Source: an uncultured Candidatus Pelagibacter sp. (lineage in GTDB: Bacteria > Pseudomonadota > Alphaproteobacteria > Pelagibacterales > Pelagibacteraceae). From it: a stretch of 64,000 nucleotides of DNA. The translations under genes and the position numbers were made by a program. Positions within the stretch are counted from its first letter, which is position 1, and each line of letters begins with the position of its first letter. Shown one piece after another: positions 15,895 through 24,145 of this stretch. The notes below the pieces were generated by a model. It was given only the letters and a program-made list of their open reading frames with translations, was not told where the DNA came from and did not search any database. The DNA is taken from positions 32,001 to 96,000 of the forward strand of contig CAJQRZ010000003.1 of NCBI GenBank assembly GCA_905612435.1, given 5' to 3'.

Positions 15895-17232
15895 ATGACA
15901 GATATATTTATACTTACAGCTAACGAATTAGCAGCTCAGTTAAGAGAAGGTCAAATTTCATCAGTTGAAGTTTGTACACAATACATCCAAAGAATTGATA
16001 AGTTTGAAAAAGACGTTAAAGCCTGGGTGCATTTTAGCAAAAAAGAATTGTTAGAAAAAGCTACTGAAGCAGATGAATATAGAAAATCAGGAAAGCCGCT
16101 TGGACCATTACACGGTTTACCTGTTGCAGTTAAAGATATAATAGGAACTTTAGATATGCCCACAGAGTGTGGAACACCTATAAGAAAAAAAATGCCATCA
16201 TCACAAGATGCTGAAGTTGTTAATCTACTTAAGGTAGCGGGAGCTATAGTTATGGGTAAAACCGAAACAACTGAATTAGCTTATTTTCATCCAGGAAAAA
16301 CTACCAATCCTCACGACTATGCAAGAACACCAGGAGGATCTTCAAGTGGATCTGCAGCAGCAGTCGCCGCTCATATGACTCCTTTATCAATTGGATCACA
16401 AACAAATGGATCTGTTATAAGACCAGCATCATACTGTGGTGTAGTTGGATACAAACCATCATACGGATTAATTTCACGAAGTGGAGTTTTAAAACAATCA
16501 GATAAACTTGATCATGTTGGTGTATTTGGAAAAAATGTAGAAGATGTAGCTTTATTAGCCAAAGCATTAATTAAAAAAGATTTATATGACAGCTCAACAA
16601 TTCATTATTCAGCGGAAGATATGCTCGATGTTTGCAAGAAAGGCCCGATTTTTGATCCAAAATTTATTTTTTATAAAACCAAGAACTGGAAAAATATTGA
16701 CAAAGAATCACAAAAATCTTTTGAATTTTTTATAAAAACTTTTAAAAAAAATATTGAAGTATTTGATACACCTTCATATTTTGATGAAATTCCAAAATAT
16801 CATAAAATAATTCATGAAACGGATATGGCTAATAATTTTGAACCTTATTATAAAAAATCTAAGAAAAAACTTTCAAAAGAAATGATAAGTGCAATTGAAA
16901 GAGGCTTAAAGTATTCTGCAAAAGAATATGCTGAAGCGATTGAATTTATGAAAAGAAGCTATAATTCTTATCAAGAAGTTTTTGAAGATTATCATGGAGT
17001 ATTAACACCTTCTTCAACTGGTGTAGCTCCTAAGGGATTAAAGAGTACGGGTAGTCCAGAATTTTGTACTGTTTGGACTTATATGGGGCTTCCATCAATT
17101 TCACTACCTTTACTTACTGGAGCAAATAATTTACCATTAGGTGTACAACTAATTGGTGACAAGTTAGATGACTTAAGATTTTTAGGTATAGCTAATTGGT
17201 TAGAAAAAAATTGTAAAAATTATAATGAATAG
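15895..17232 (+). CDS. Amidase signature family hydrolase
   Basis: Protein of 445 residues with the complete amidase-signature triad: Lys80 in V-A-V-K-D, the cis-serine in the G-G-S-S-S-G-S-A loop (about 147-154), and nucleophile Ser173 in T-N-G-S-V-I-R-P-A. Family members hydrolyse amides, carbamates or ureas; the substrate is not predictable. No gatB or gatC is nearby and the C-terminal half diverges from GatA, so a role in tRNA amidation is unlikely. Located ten bases after dctM, possibly acting on an imported compound (inference). Confidence 0.85.
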   Translation: MTDIFILTANELAAQLREGQISSVEVCTQYIQRIDKFEKDVKAWVHFSKKELLEKATEADEYRKSGKPLGPLHGLPVAVKDIIGTLDMPTECGTPIRKKMPSSQDAEVVNLLKVAGAIVMGKTETTELAYFHPGKTTNPHDYARTPGGSSSGSAAAVAAHMTPLSIGSQTNGSVIRPASYCGVVGYKPSYGLISRSGVLKQSDKLDHVGVFGKNVEDVALLAKALIKKDLYDSSTIHYSAEDMLDVCKKGPIFDPKFIFYKTKNWKNIDKESQKSFEFFIKTFKKNIEVFDTPSYFDEIPKYHKIIHETDMANNFEPYYKKSKKKLSKEMISAIERGLKYSAKEYAEAIEFMKRSYNSYQEVFEDYHGVLTPSSTGVAPKGLKSTGSPEFCTVWTYMGLPSISLPLLTGANNLPLGVQLIGDKLDDLRFLGIANWLEKNCKNYNE

Positions 17233-17401
17233 AATAGCAACGATATTAGGATGTAGTTTAGCAATAGCTTTTTTAATAGGCTTAGCCACGACTTTAACAA
17301 GATCAATGATGATAGGTTTTTTTGATGTTTTGCCAGTGTATATTTTAATGGCTTTAGCAATTTGGATGATGCTCTACGAAGCCTTTTTTGACAAAAAATA
17401 A
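17225..17401 (+). CDS. Small two-helix membrane protein
   Basis: A 58-codon ORF whose ATG overlaps the amidase stop by eight bases. It encodes two hydrophobic segments (about 5-24 and 28-51) linked by T-R-S-M-M and ends with F-F-D-K-K. The gap it fills (17233-17413) would otherwise be 181 bases, unusually long here, and the ORF covers nearly all of it. Coding is supported by the overlap and the membrane composition; function is unknown. Confidence 0.65.
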   Translation: MNRIATILGCSLAIAFLIGLATTLTRSMMIGFFDVLPVYILMALAIWMMLYEAFFDKK

Positions 17402-17413
17402 AATCTAGCCGGT

Positions 17414-18325
17414 GTGAACAAGCAAAGAAATAATTATTTACCTTTTTTGTTACTATTTATTCAACCTATTTTTATGGCTAGTAACTTGGTTGTTGCCAGA
17501 GGAGGTGTTGAGCATGTACCTCCAATTTCATTAGCATTTTGGAGGTGGGTATTGGTTTTTTTAATACTTTTACCTTTTACCTTTGCTTCTTTAAAAAAAA
17601 ATTTTTGTTTTATTAAACAAGAGTATAAACAATTATTTTTTATTGGAGTAATGGGCTGCGGTGTATGTGGGGCTTTTCCCTTCTTAGCCGGTCAAACTAC
17701 CACAATAACAAATATGGGAATTATTTATACATCTTCTCCAATTTTTATAATTTTGATCTCGAGTATGTTTTTTAAGGAAAAAATAAATTTTTTAAAAGTC
17801 ATTGGCCTTTGTTCTTGTTTGGCTGGTGTATTAATAATTATTATTAAAGGTAATTTTACACTATTAATCAATTTAAAATTTACAATTGGTGATCTTTGGA
17901 TGTTAGCAGCTGCTATAGGATGGGCTCTATACTCTATTTATTTATTTTATTGGAAAACAAATTTAGAAATATTTCAAAGGTTTACTTTAATAGCTTTTTT
18001 TGGTTTTATTAGTTTATTACCTTTTTATTTAATAGAGGAAATATATTTTGTTAAAACAATTTTTGACTCATATTTTTTTTCGTGGGTTTCATTTGCTGCT
18101 ATTTCACCAGGTATAATTGCTTTTACTCTGTATACTATGCTACAAAAAAAATTAGGAGCATCAATAACTGGTTTTACTCTTTATATATTTACAGTTTATG
18201 GAGCCGTATATGGAATTTTATTATTTGATGAACATTTAGAAAATTACCATTATATTGGAACAATATTAGTATTTTCTGGTGTTTATTTAGTTAAAAAAAA
18301 AATGAAAAATGTTTCAAAAATATAA
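17414..18325 (+). CDS. DMT-family (EamA) transporter
   Basis: Protein of 303 residues with about ten membrane helices in two EamA repeats. Conserved features include A-R-G-G-V-E-H-V-P-P-I-S-L-A-F-W-R-W near residue 28 and the second-repeat segment S-P-G-I-I-A-F-T-L-Y near residue 231. Members export metabolites or amino acids; the substrate is unknown. Start is GTG, 12 bases after the small membrane protein. Overlaps the next gene by 17 bases. Confidence 0.87.
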   Translation: MNKQRNNYLPFLLLFIQPIFMASNLVVARGGVEHVPPISLAFWRWVLVFLILLPFTFASLKKNFCFIKQEYKQLFFIGVMGCGVCGAFPFLAGQTTTITNMGIIYTSSPIFIILISSMFFKEKINFLKVIGLCSCLAGVLIIIIKGNFTLLINLKFTIGDLWMLAAAIGWALYSIYLFYWKTNLEIFQRFTLIAFFGFISLLPFYLIEEIYFVKTIFDSYFFSWVSFAAISPGIIAFTLYTMLQKKLGASITGFTLYIFTVYGAVYGILLFDEHLENYHYIGTILVFSGVYLVKKKMKNVSKI

Positions 18326-19127
18326 AGTGCTTTTTTTAAAATTACTTTTAATTATTTTGATTATTTATTTTTTTATTTTAACAATATTGTTTTTTTTTCA
18401 AAGAAACTTATTATATTATCCAACAGAAAATAATTATTATGGAGATAAATTAACGGTCTCAGTAGATAAAGTTAAAATAAAAACTAAAGACAATATTGAG
18501 TTATTGGGCTGGTATCACAAAAAAGATTCCAATAGATACAAAACAATTCTTTTTTTACATGGTAATGCAGGGTCACTAGAGAACAGAACTCATAAGATAA
18601 ATCATTTCGAAAATATGAATATAAATTTTCTTATCGTTTCATGGAGAGGTTTTAGTGGAAACAAAGGAAATCCCACTGAAAAGGGCCTTTATAATGACGC
18701 AAGAAGTGCAGTCAAATGGCTAGAAAATGAGGGAGTTATGAAGAAAGATATTGTTATTTATGGCGAGTCTTTAGGAACTGGAGTAGCAACTGAAATAGCA
18801 CAAAATAATAACTTTGCAGGTGTAATTTTAGAATCTCCTTTTACTTCCATGATAGATGCAGCAAAAAATAAATATCCTATTTTTCCAATAAGATTTTTAC
18901 TTAGGGATAAATATGAGAATGATAAAAAAATTAAAAATATAAAAAGTTCGTTATTAATTATGCACGGTGAAATTGATAAAATTGTTCCATTTTGGATGGG
19001 AAAAAAATTGTATGATATCGCAAATGAACCTAAGTATTCTTATTTTACAAAACATGACGATCATATGATGGAATATGATGAAAACCTTTTAATTACACTT
19101 AAGAATTTTTTTGATAGCTTAAATTAG
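18309..19127 (+). CDS. Membrane-anchored alpha/beta hydrolase
   Basis: Protein of 272 residues with one N-terminal membrane helix (about 10-29) and an alpha/beta hydrolase domain of the ABHD13/BEM46-like type. The oxyanion segment L-H-G-N-A-G, nucleophile elbow G-E-S-L-G, acid D in G-E-I-D-K-I-V-P and histidine in K-H-D-D-H are all present. The catalytic domain probably faces the periplasm or stays membrane-attached. Substrate unknown. Overlaps the DMT transporter end. Confidence 0.84.
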   Translation: MFQKYKVLFLKLLLIILIIYFFILTILFFFQRNLLYYPTENNYYGDKLTVSVDKVKIKTKDNIELLGWYHKKDSNRYKTILFLHGNAGSLENRTHKINHFENMNINFLIVSWRGFSGNKGNPTEKGLYNDARSAVKWLENEGVMKKDIVIYGESLGTGVATEIAQNNNFAGVILESPFTSMIDAAKNKYPIFPIRFLLRDKYENDKKIKNIKSSLLIMHGEIDKIVPFWMGKKLYDIANEPKYSYFTKHDDHMMEYDENLLITLKNFFDSLN

Positions 19128-19176
19128 GTCACAATTTAAACAAATAAATTACATTTTTTTTATCTAAAGTTTTTTA

Positions 19177-19731
19177 ATGTTTAAAAAAATATTATTTATA
19201 ATTTTTAGTACATCTATAATTTTTAGCTCAGTAGAAGCTGATAGAATAGATGAGATGTTTTTTATTGGAAAAATGGACTCTCATAATAAAGATTTTACAC
19301 TTTTTTTTAAAACAAGAGAGAAATCTATTTTGGCTAGAGGTGAAAATTATAATTATATAACTGACTATCCCCAAGATTTATATATTTATGATAATAAGTT
19401 AAAAAAAGCTTCTTCTTTAATATCCTATGAATGGTTTCCATCACATGCAAAGTTTTTTTTAAATGAATATAATTTTCCTGTTTTCCCTGAGGATTTTGCT
19501 TATTATCTTTTAAAAGATAATAATACATTGGTTATGATTAGTGCTGTAAAAAGTTTTAATAAAAATTTTAAATTTGATATTGCAAACAAAAAATTAGCTT
19601 TATATCCATCCGATGGAAAGTTTGATTTTATAATTTCTACGATAGCTAAAAGTTGTGGTTATTTAGACTTCAACGAAAATTATAAATGCAATTACTATAA
19701 GCCCCTAATATCTAATAATTTAATTAATTAG
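19177..19731 (+). CDS. Unknown exported protein
   Basis: Protein of 184 residues with a clear N-terminal signal peptide (about 1-21, ending S-S-V-E-A). The mature part is rich in aromatic residues, lysine and aspartate. It has no recognised domain. Two cysteines near the C-terminus (about 160 and 170) could form a disulfide. The 3' end overlaps the convergent ftsY by eight bases. The real start is probably the ATG with the signal peptide directly after it. Confidence 0.65.
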   Translation: MFKKILFIIFSTSIIFSSVEADRIDEMFFIGKMDSHNKDFTLFFKTREKSILARGENYNYITDYPQDLYIYDNKLKKASSLISYEWFPSHAKFFLNEYNFPVFPEDFAYYLLKDNNTLVMISAVKSFNKNFKFDIANKKLALYPSDGKFDFIISTIAKSCGYLDFNENYKCNYYKPLISNNLIN

Positions 19732-20641
19732 TTTGTATAAAAGCTTCAGCAAATTTTTCTGCATCAAAAATTTGTAAGTCATCTTCTTTTTCTCCTAACC
19801 CAAGAGCAATTATTGGAAGTTTATATTTCTTAGCAAGTGCCAATAAAATGCCACCTTTTGCAGTTCCATCTAGTTTTGTCATTATTAATCCTGTAATAGG
19901 AATAATTTTATTAAATTCTTCAACTTGATTGATTACATTTTGCCCTGATGTTGCATCAAGAACTAAAATTACATCATGAGGTGCATTTGGATCAATTTTT
20001 TTTGTTACATTCGCAATTTTTTTATATTCTTCCATTAAATTCTTTTTATTCTGAAGCCTACCTGCGGTATCAATTAACACATGGTTAAAGTCATTTTTTA
20101 ATGCCTCTTCAATAGCCTTATATGCTACAGATGCAGGGTCTGAACCTTGAGCAGATTTTATAATCTCAACATTTATTTTTTTCGCCCAACTTTCTAATTG
20201 TTCTATGGCTGCAGCTCTAAAGGTATCACAAGCTGCAAACATAACCTTACTTCCATTAGATTTCAAAATTTTGCCTATTTTTCCGATAGTTGTTGTTTTT
20301 CCAACTCCATTAACACCTGAAATCAGAACAGCATTTAGGTTATCTTTTCTATCAAAGAAAATTTCTTTTTCTAACGGTTTCATTAAAGAAAATATATAAT
20401 TTTTTAATATTATATTTATCTCATTCATAATATTTTTTTTTGGATCAATTTTTTCTTGAGCAATAATATTTTTTATTTCTGAAGCAGCTAATATACCAAC
20501 ATCAGACTGTATTAAATATTCTTCAATTTGATCTAATGTTTTGTCATCTATTTCTTTTTTTATAATTATATCCTTTAAGCCTGAAGTAAAAGCAGATGCA
20601 CTTTTTTTAAATCCAAATTTAAATTTATCAAAAATTCCCAT
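19724..20641 (-). CDS. ftsY: Signal recognition particle receptor FtsY
   Basis: Protein of 305 residues with the NG domain only: a short N domain (about 10-90), P-loop G-V-N-G-V-G-K-T-T (109-117), D-T-F-R-A-A-A-I-E-Q-L, D-T-A-G-R, T-K-L-D-G-T-A-K-G-G and the terminal G-L-G-E-K-x-x-D-L. It lacks the long acidic A domain of E. coli FtsY, as in many alphaproteobacteria. It docks ribosome-SRP complexes at the membrane with Ffh, encoded divergently 1 kb away. Adjacent to dapF, with which it shares one base. Confidence 0.96.
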   Translation of the reverse strand: MGIFDKFKFGFKKSASAFTSGLKDIIIKKEIDDKTLDQIEEYLIQSDVGILAASEIKNIIAQEKIDPKKNIMNEINIILKNYIFSLMKPLEKEIFFDRKDNLNAVLISGVNGVGKTTTIGKIGKILKSNGSKVMFAACDTFRAAAIEQLESWAKKINVEIIKSAQGSDPASVAYKAIEEALKNDFNHVLIDTAGRLQNKKNLMEEYKKIANVTKKIDPNAPHDVILVLDATSGQNVINQVEEFNKIIPITGLIMTKLDGTAKGGILLALAKKYKLPIIALGLGEKEDDLQIFDAEKFAEAFIQTN

Positions 20642-21486
20642 TATAATTTAATTTCAATATCTTGAATGTCTGAAACAGGACCTTTCATATGAATACTATT
20701 TTTTTTATCAATAAAAATAGATAGTTTGCCTAACTCAAACTCTATATCTGTTTTATTTTTTATAAATCCATTTAAATTCGCTGCAACTGCAGTTGCACAA
20801 GCAGCTGTTCCACATGCCTTTGTTAGGCCTGCACCTCTTTCCCAAACTTTAACTTTAATTAAGTTTTCATTAATAATTTTTGCAAGAGTTACATTACACT
20901 TCTCGGGAAAAAATTTATGATTTTCAATTTCAGGTCCAATTATTTTTAAGTCAAAATTTTCAATATTATCAACAAAAAAAATAATATGTGGGTTACCAAC
21001 ATTTACGGCAGTTCCACCCAACATAACTATTTCATGCTGAATATGTTCATTATTATTTTTATTTGCAATTCTAATATCAAGATTTTTAGTATTTAAATTT
21101 TTACTTAAAGGAATTTCATCCCAATTAGTTTTTGGAATGCCAATTTCTGTTTCAACTAAATTATTTTCTAAAATAATTGATTTTAATATTCCAGAGGATG
21201 TCCAAAGAACTATTTCTTTTTTATTATTTTCTTTGTATAAAAAATAAGCTACACATCTAGTACCATTGCCACAAGCTCCTGAAACACTTCCATCTGAATT
21301 ATAAAACTCTAAACCAGCATCTATATTTCTATTTTTTTTAATTAAAATGAGCTGATCACAACCTATGTAGCTTCGATCACATATTTTAATTATCTGATTT
21401 TTGGTCAAATTGATGTTGTTATTTCTCTGATCAATAATAACAAAGTCATTACCCAAACCGTCCATTTTAAATGCTTTAATATCCAT
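20641..21486 (-). CDS. dapF: Diaminopimelate epimerase
   Basis: Protein of 281 residues with both catalytic cysteines in context: G-A-C-G-N-G-T-R-C near residue 75 and K-A-C-G-T-A-A-C-A-T near residue 224. It converts LL- to meso-diaminopimelate for lysine and peptidoglycan. It starts the dapF-ftsY unit, divergent from the ffh leader RNA across 160 bases. Confidence 0.96.
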   Translation of the reverse strand: MDIKAFKMDGLGNDFVIIDQRNNNINLTKNQIIKICDRSYIGCDQLILIKKNRNIDAGLEFYNSDGSVSGACGNGTRCVAYFLYKENNKKEIVLWTSSGILKSIILENNLVETEIGIPKTNWDEIPLSKNLNTKNLDIRIANKNNNEHIQHEIVMLGGTAVNVGNPHIIFFVDNIENFDLKIIGPEIENHKFFPEKCNVTLAKIINENLIKVKVWERGAGLTKACGTAACATAVAANLNGFIKNKTDIEFELGKLSIFIDKKNSIHMKGPVSDIQDIEIKL

Positions 21487-21505
21487 ATATAGATATTTAA
21501 CTTAT

Positions 21506-21534
21506 TTATTGACTTTTTGAACCTCTATTATAGT
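21506..21534 (+). promoter_or_regulatory. Candidate promoter for the ffh leader
   Basis: TTATTG (21506-21511) and TATAGT (21529-21534) are 17 bases apart. The predicted start would be near 21541, exactly where GC content rises and the structured leader begins. Alternative -35 elements (TTGACT at 21509) have poorer spacing. Confidence 0.3.
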
Positions 21535-21546
21535 TTGTTGCCGTTT

Positions 21547-21634
21547 CCGCAAAAACGTTAAATTTGCGGTGTCTTTGGAAACAAAGAGATCGACACTAGT
21601 CAGCGAGGCTTCGCCCACTAGTGCGATACTGCTG
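21547..21634 (+). ncRNA. Structured RNA leader upstream of ffh
   Basis: Three hairpins can be drawn in series: 21547-21553 with 21563-21569 (7 bp, CCGCAAA/TTTGCGG); 21569-21573 with 21592-21596 enclosing a 5-bp stem capped by a GAAA tetraloop (21573-21586); and 21594-21600 with 21617-21623 (CACTAGT/ACTAGTG) enclosing GGC-TTC-GCC. The GC content is far above the surroundings. CAGC (21601-21604) and GCTG (21631-21634) could form an alternative pairing. From memory, an 'ffh' candidate RNA motif was described in Pelagibacter; this fits by position but was not compared. It has no SRP RNA signature loop. Confidence 0.55.
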
Positions 21635-21646
21635 TGTGTAATAAAT

Positions 21647-23005
21647 ATGTTTGAAAACTTAACAAATAAATTCGAAGAAATTTTTTCTTCTTTAAAAAAA
21701 GCAGCTTCACTTGATGAAAATCAAGTAGATGAAGGCTTGAGAGGTATTAGACAAGCTCTCTTAGAAGCCGATGTGTCTCTGGATGTAACTAAAGATTTTA
21801 TAGAAAAAGTTAAACCAAAGGTTATGGGCCAAGAGATAATTAGATCAACTTCTCCAGGGGACATGGTTGTTAAAATTGTCTACGATGAATTAGTTAGTCT
21901 TTTAGGTGAAAGCAATACTGATATTAATTTAAATGCAGTTCCACCTGTGCCAATGATGTTGGTTGGTCTTCAAGGTTCAGGTAAAACTACAACTACAGCA
22001 AAATTAGCAAAATATTTAGAAAAAAATAAAAAGAAGAAAATAATGATGGCGAGTCTTGATGTGTATAGGCCTGCCGCTCAAGAACAGTTAAAATCTTTAG
22101 GAGAGCAAAATGATATTTTAACACTTCCTATTATTGAAGGACAGTTACCAGCAGATATTTGTAGAAGAGCAGTTAGCGCTGCAAACCTCAATGGTGCAGA
22201 AATTATATTATTTGATACAGCAGGCAGAACACAGATAGATCTTCAGATGATGAGTGAAATTAAACAGATAGAAAATATAATTAATCCAACAGAGGTATTT
22301 TTAGTGGCAGACTCTTTAACAGGACAAGTTGCTGCTGAAGTTGCAAAAGAATTTAAGAATACTGTAAATCTAACAGGTATTATTTTAACAAGAGCCGATG
22401 GTGATGCCAGAGGTGGTGCCGCTCTTAGTATGAAGTATGTTTCTCAGGTTCCAATTAAATTTTTAGGGGTAGGAGAAAAGATAGAAAATTTAGAAGTTTT
22501 TCACCCAGACAGGATAGCTAACAGAATATTGGGCATGGGAGACATTGTTTCTCTTGTTGAAAAAGCTGTAGAGGATCTCGGTGAAGAGAACATAAAAAAA
22601 GCAGAAGAAAATTTAAAAAAAGGACAATTTTCTATGGAAGATTATTTAACCCAGCTTAGACAAATGAAAAAAATGGGAGGTATAGAAGGAATAATGTCAT
22701 TTATGCCAGGTGTATCTAAAATAAAATCACAGATGGATGCTTCGGGAATTGATGAACGTATTATTACTCAAAATGAAGCAATAATTTTATCTATGACAAA
22801 AAAAGAAAGAGGGAACCCTAAAATCATTGATGGTTCTAGGAAAAAAAGAATTGCTAATGGCTCTGGAACAGATCCAGCCACTATTAATAAATTGCTTAAG
22901 CAATTTAAAATGATGTCTGAAATGATGAAGAAGATGTCTAAAGGAAACCTGAAGGGTATGTCTGACAAAGGAATACCTCCAGAGCTTTTAAATCAACTTA
23001 AATAA
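21647..23005 (+). CDS. ffh: Signal recognition particle protein Ffh
   Basis: Protein of 452 residues with N domain (about 1-90), GTPase domain with P-loop G-L-Q-G-S-G-K-T-T (107-115), D-V-Y-R-P-A-A, D-T-A-G-R and T-R-A-D-G-D-A-R-G-G, then the methionine-rich M domain from about 320 that binds SRP RNA and signal sequences. The frame stays open upstream to 21569, but those codons lie inside the leader RNA; ATG 21647 gives the canonical M-F-E-N-L start. It heads ffh-rpsP-trmD-rplS. Confidence 0.96.
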   Translation: MFENLTNKFEEIFSSLKKAASLDENQVDEGLRGIRQALLEADVSLDVTKDFIEKVKPKVMGQEIIRSTSPGDMVVKIVYDELVSLLGESNTDINLNAVPPVPMMLVGLQGSGKTTTTAKLAKYLEKNKKKKIMMASLDVYRPAAQEQLKSLGEQNDILTLPIIEGQLPADICRRAVSAANLNGAEIILFDTAGRTQIDLQMMSEIKQIENIINPTEVFLVADSLTGQVAAEVAKEFKNTVNLTGIILTRADGDARGGAALSMKYVSQVPIKFLGVGEKIENLEVFHPDRIANRILGMGDIVSLVEKAVEDLGEENIKKAEENLKKGQFSMEDYLTQLRQMKKMGGIEGIMSFMPGVSKIKSQMDASGIDERIITQNEAIILSMTKKERGNPKIIDGSRKKRIANGSGTDPATINKLLKQFKMMSEMMKKMSKGNLKGMSDKGIPPELLNQLK

Positions 23006-23017
23006 AAAGGAGAACAA

Positions 23018-23440
23018 ATGTTAAAATTAAGATTATCAAGAGGTGGAACAAAAAAGAGGCCAGTATACAAAGTAGTGGTTGCAGATAGCCGTTTTGCAAG
23101 AGATGGAAGATTTATTGAAAAAGTAGGTTTTTTTAATCCTTTATTGCCAAAAGATAAAAAAGAAAGAATAGGATTGGAAGCTGAAAGAATTAAGTATTGG
23201 TTAGGACAAGGTGCTCAACCAACGACTAGAGTTGCAAGAATTTTAGGGGAAAATGAATTAATACCAATGCCTAAAAATGGTAATAATCCAAATAAAGCTA
23301 TTCCTAAAAAAGAAAGAAAAAAAGAAGGTGATGAAGCTCCTAAAGCAGAAGCTCCTAAAGCAGAAGCAGCTCCAGCAACAGAAGCTCCTAAAGCAGAAGC
23401 AGCTCCAGCAACAGAAGCTCCTAAAGAGGAGGCTAAGTAA
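23018..23440 (+). CDS. rpsP: 30S ribosomal protein S16 with extended tail
   Basis: Residues 1-85 are standard S16 (M-L-K-L-R-L-S-R-G-G-T-K-K-R-P and G-A-Q-P-T-x-R-V). An extra tail of about 55 residues follows: a lysine-rich linker, then an alanine-proline-glutamate-lysine repeat. The tail is encoded by an exact 33-base tandem duplication. S16 is needed for 30S assembly. A good ribosome binding site (AAGGAG) lies six bases before the ATG. Typical ffh-rpsP-trmD-rplS arrangement. Confidence 0.97.
   Translation: MLKLRLSRGGTKKRPVYKVVVADSRFARDGRFIEKVGFFNPLLPKDKKERIGLEAERIKYWLGQGAQPTTRVARILGENELIPMPKNGNNPNKAIPKKERKKEGDEAPKAEAPKAEAAPATEAPKAEAAPATEAPKEEAK
23336..23430 (+). repeat. 33-bp exact tandem repeat inside rpsP
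   Basis: Units 23351-23383 and 23384-23416 are identical. A partial copy (15 bases) precedes at 23336-23350 and another partial copy follows from 23417. Each unit encodes 11 residues (A-P-K-A-E-A-A-P-A-T-E). It is in frame and expands the S16 tail. Confidence 0.92.
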
Positions 23441-23448
23441 TTTTGCAC

Positions 23449-24135
23449 ATGTGGCAAGCACAGGTATTTACACTTTATCCAGAAATATTTCCTGGCCCTT
23501 TATCTAAAGGGCTATACGGAAAAGCATTGTTAAATAAAATATGGGATTTGAAAGTATTAAATATTAGAGATGCCGCAGAAAATAAACATAAAACAGTTGA
23601 CGACACAACATTTGGGGGTGGATCTGGGATGTTGATAAAAGCAGATATTTTAGCAAAATCAATTGATCAAAATAAAAAAGAAGGTGAAAGAATTTTTTAT
23701 TTATCTCCTAAAGGAAAAAAATTTGATCAAAAATTTGCTAGAGAGCTTTCTCAAGAAAAATCAATAAGTTTAATATGTGGTCACTTTGAGGGAATTGATG
23801 AAAGAATATTATCAACACGAAACATAGAAGAGATTAGCATAGGAGACTTTATTTTATCTGGTGGTGAAACAGCGGCGCTTGTTGTTTTGGATAGCATTTT
23901 AAGATTGTTGCCTGGAGTTTTAGGAAATGATCAGTCTAAAAATGATGAAAGCTTTGAGAATGGATTATTGGAGTATCCTCAATATACAAAACCTCAAGTT
24001 TGGGAGGAAAAAAGTGTTCCAGAAGTGTTATTATCAGGCGATCATAGTAAAATTAAAGACTGGCGTTTATCTCAATCAGAGGCTATAACACGCGACCGAA
24101 GACCAGACTTATGGCAAAAATATAAGAAAAACTAA
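23449..24135 (+). CDS. trmD: tRNA (guanine-N1-)-methyltransferase TrmD
   Basis: Protein of 228 residues in the SPOUT class: N-terminal F-T-L-Y-P-E-I-F-P, the knot loops with [12 protein letters not shown] and [13 protein letters not shown], then the C-terminal helical domain ending R-R-P-D-L-W. It makes m1G37 in tRNA to prevent frameshifting. ATG 23449 (M-W) matches family starts. An in-frame TTG at 23443 is better spaced from an AGGAGG at 23427-23432, but that AGGAGG is also rpsP Glu-Glu codons. Confidence 0.95.
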   Translation: MWQAQVFTLYPEIFPGPLSKGLYGKALLNKIWDLKVLNIRDAAENKHKTVDDTTFGGGSGMLIKADILAKSIDQNKKEGERIFYLSPKGKKFDQKFARELSQEKSISLICGHFEGIDERILSTRNIEEISIGDFILSGGETAALVVLDSILRLLPGVLGNDQSKNDESFENGLLEYPQYTKPQVWEEKSVPEVLLSGDHSKIKDWRLSQSEAITRDRRPDLWQKYKKN

Positions 24136-24145
24136 TTTAATAAAA

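Noticed and set aside
15895-17232. Glutamyl-tRNA amidotransferase subunit GatA
   Set aside because: Shares the amidase core but differs in the C-terminal half, and gatB/gatC are absent.
21547-21634. Possible 4.5S SRP RNA gene upstream of ffh
   Set aside because: The conserved GGAAGGAAGCAGC-type apical loop of SRP RNA is not present.
21569-21646. In-frame upstream extension of ffh by 26 codons
   Set aside because: It lies within the structured leader RNA and has no similarity to Ffh N-termini; ATG 21647 gives the canonical start.
23336-23430. Repeats resembling a small CRISPR array
   Set aside because: The units are directly adjacent without spacers and are in-frame codons of the S16 tail.
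23277-23507. Plus-strand ORF rich in K-Q-K-L-L repeats
   Set aside because: It is the +1 frame of the rpsP tandem repeat running into trmD, not a separate gene.
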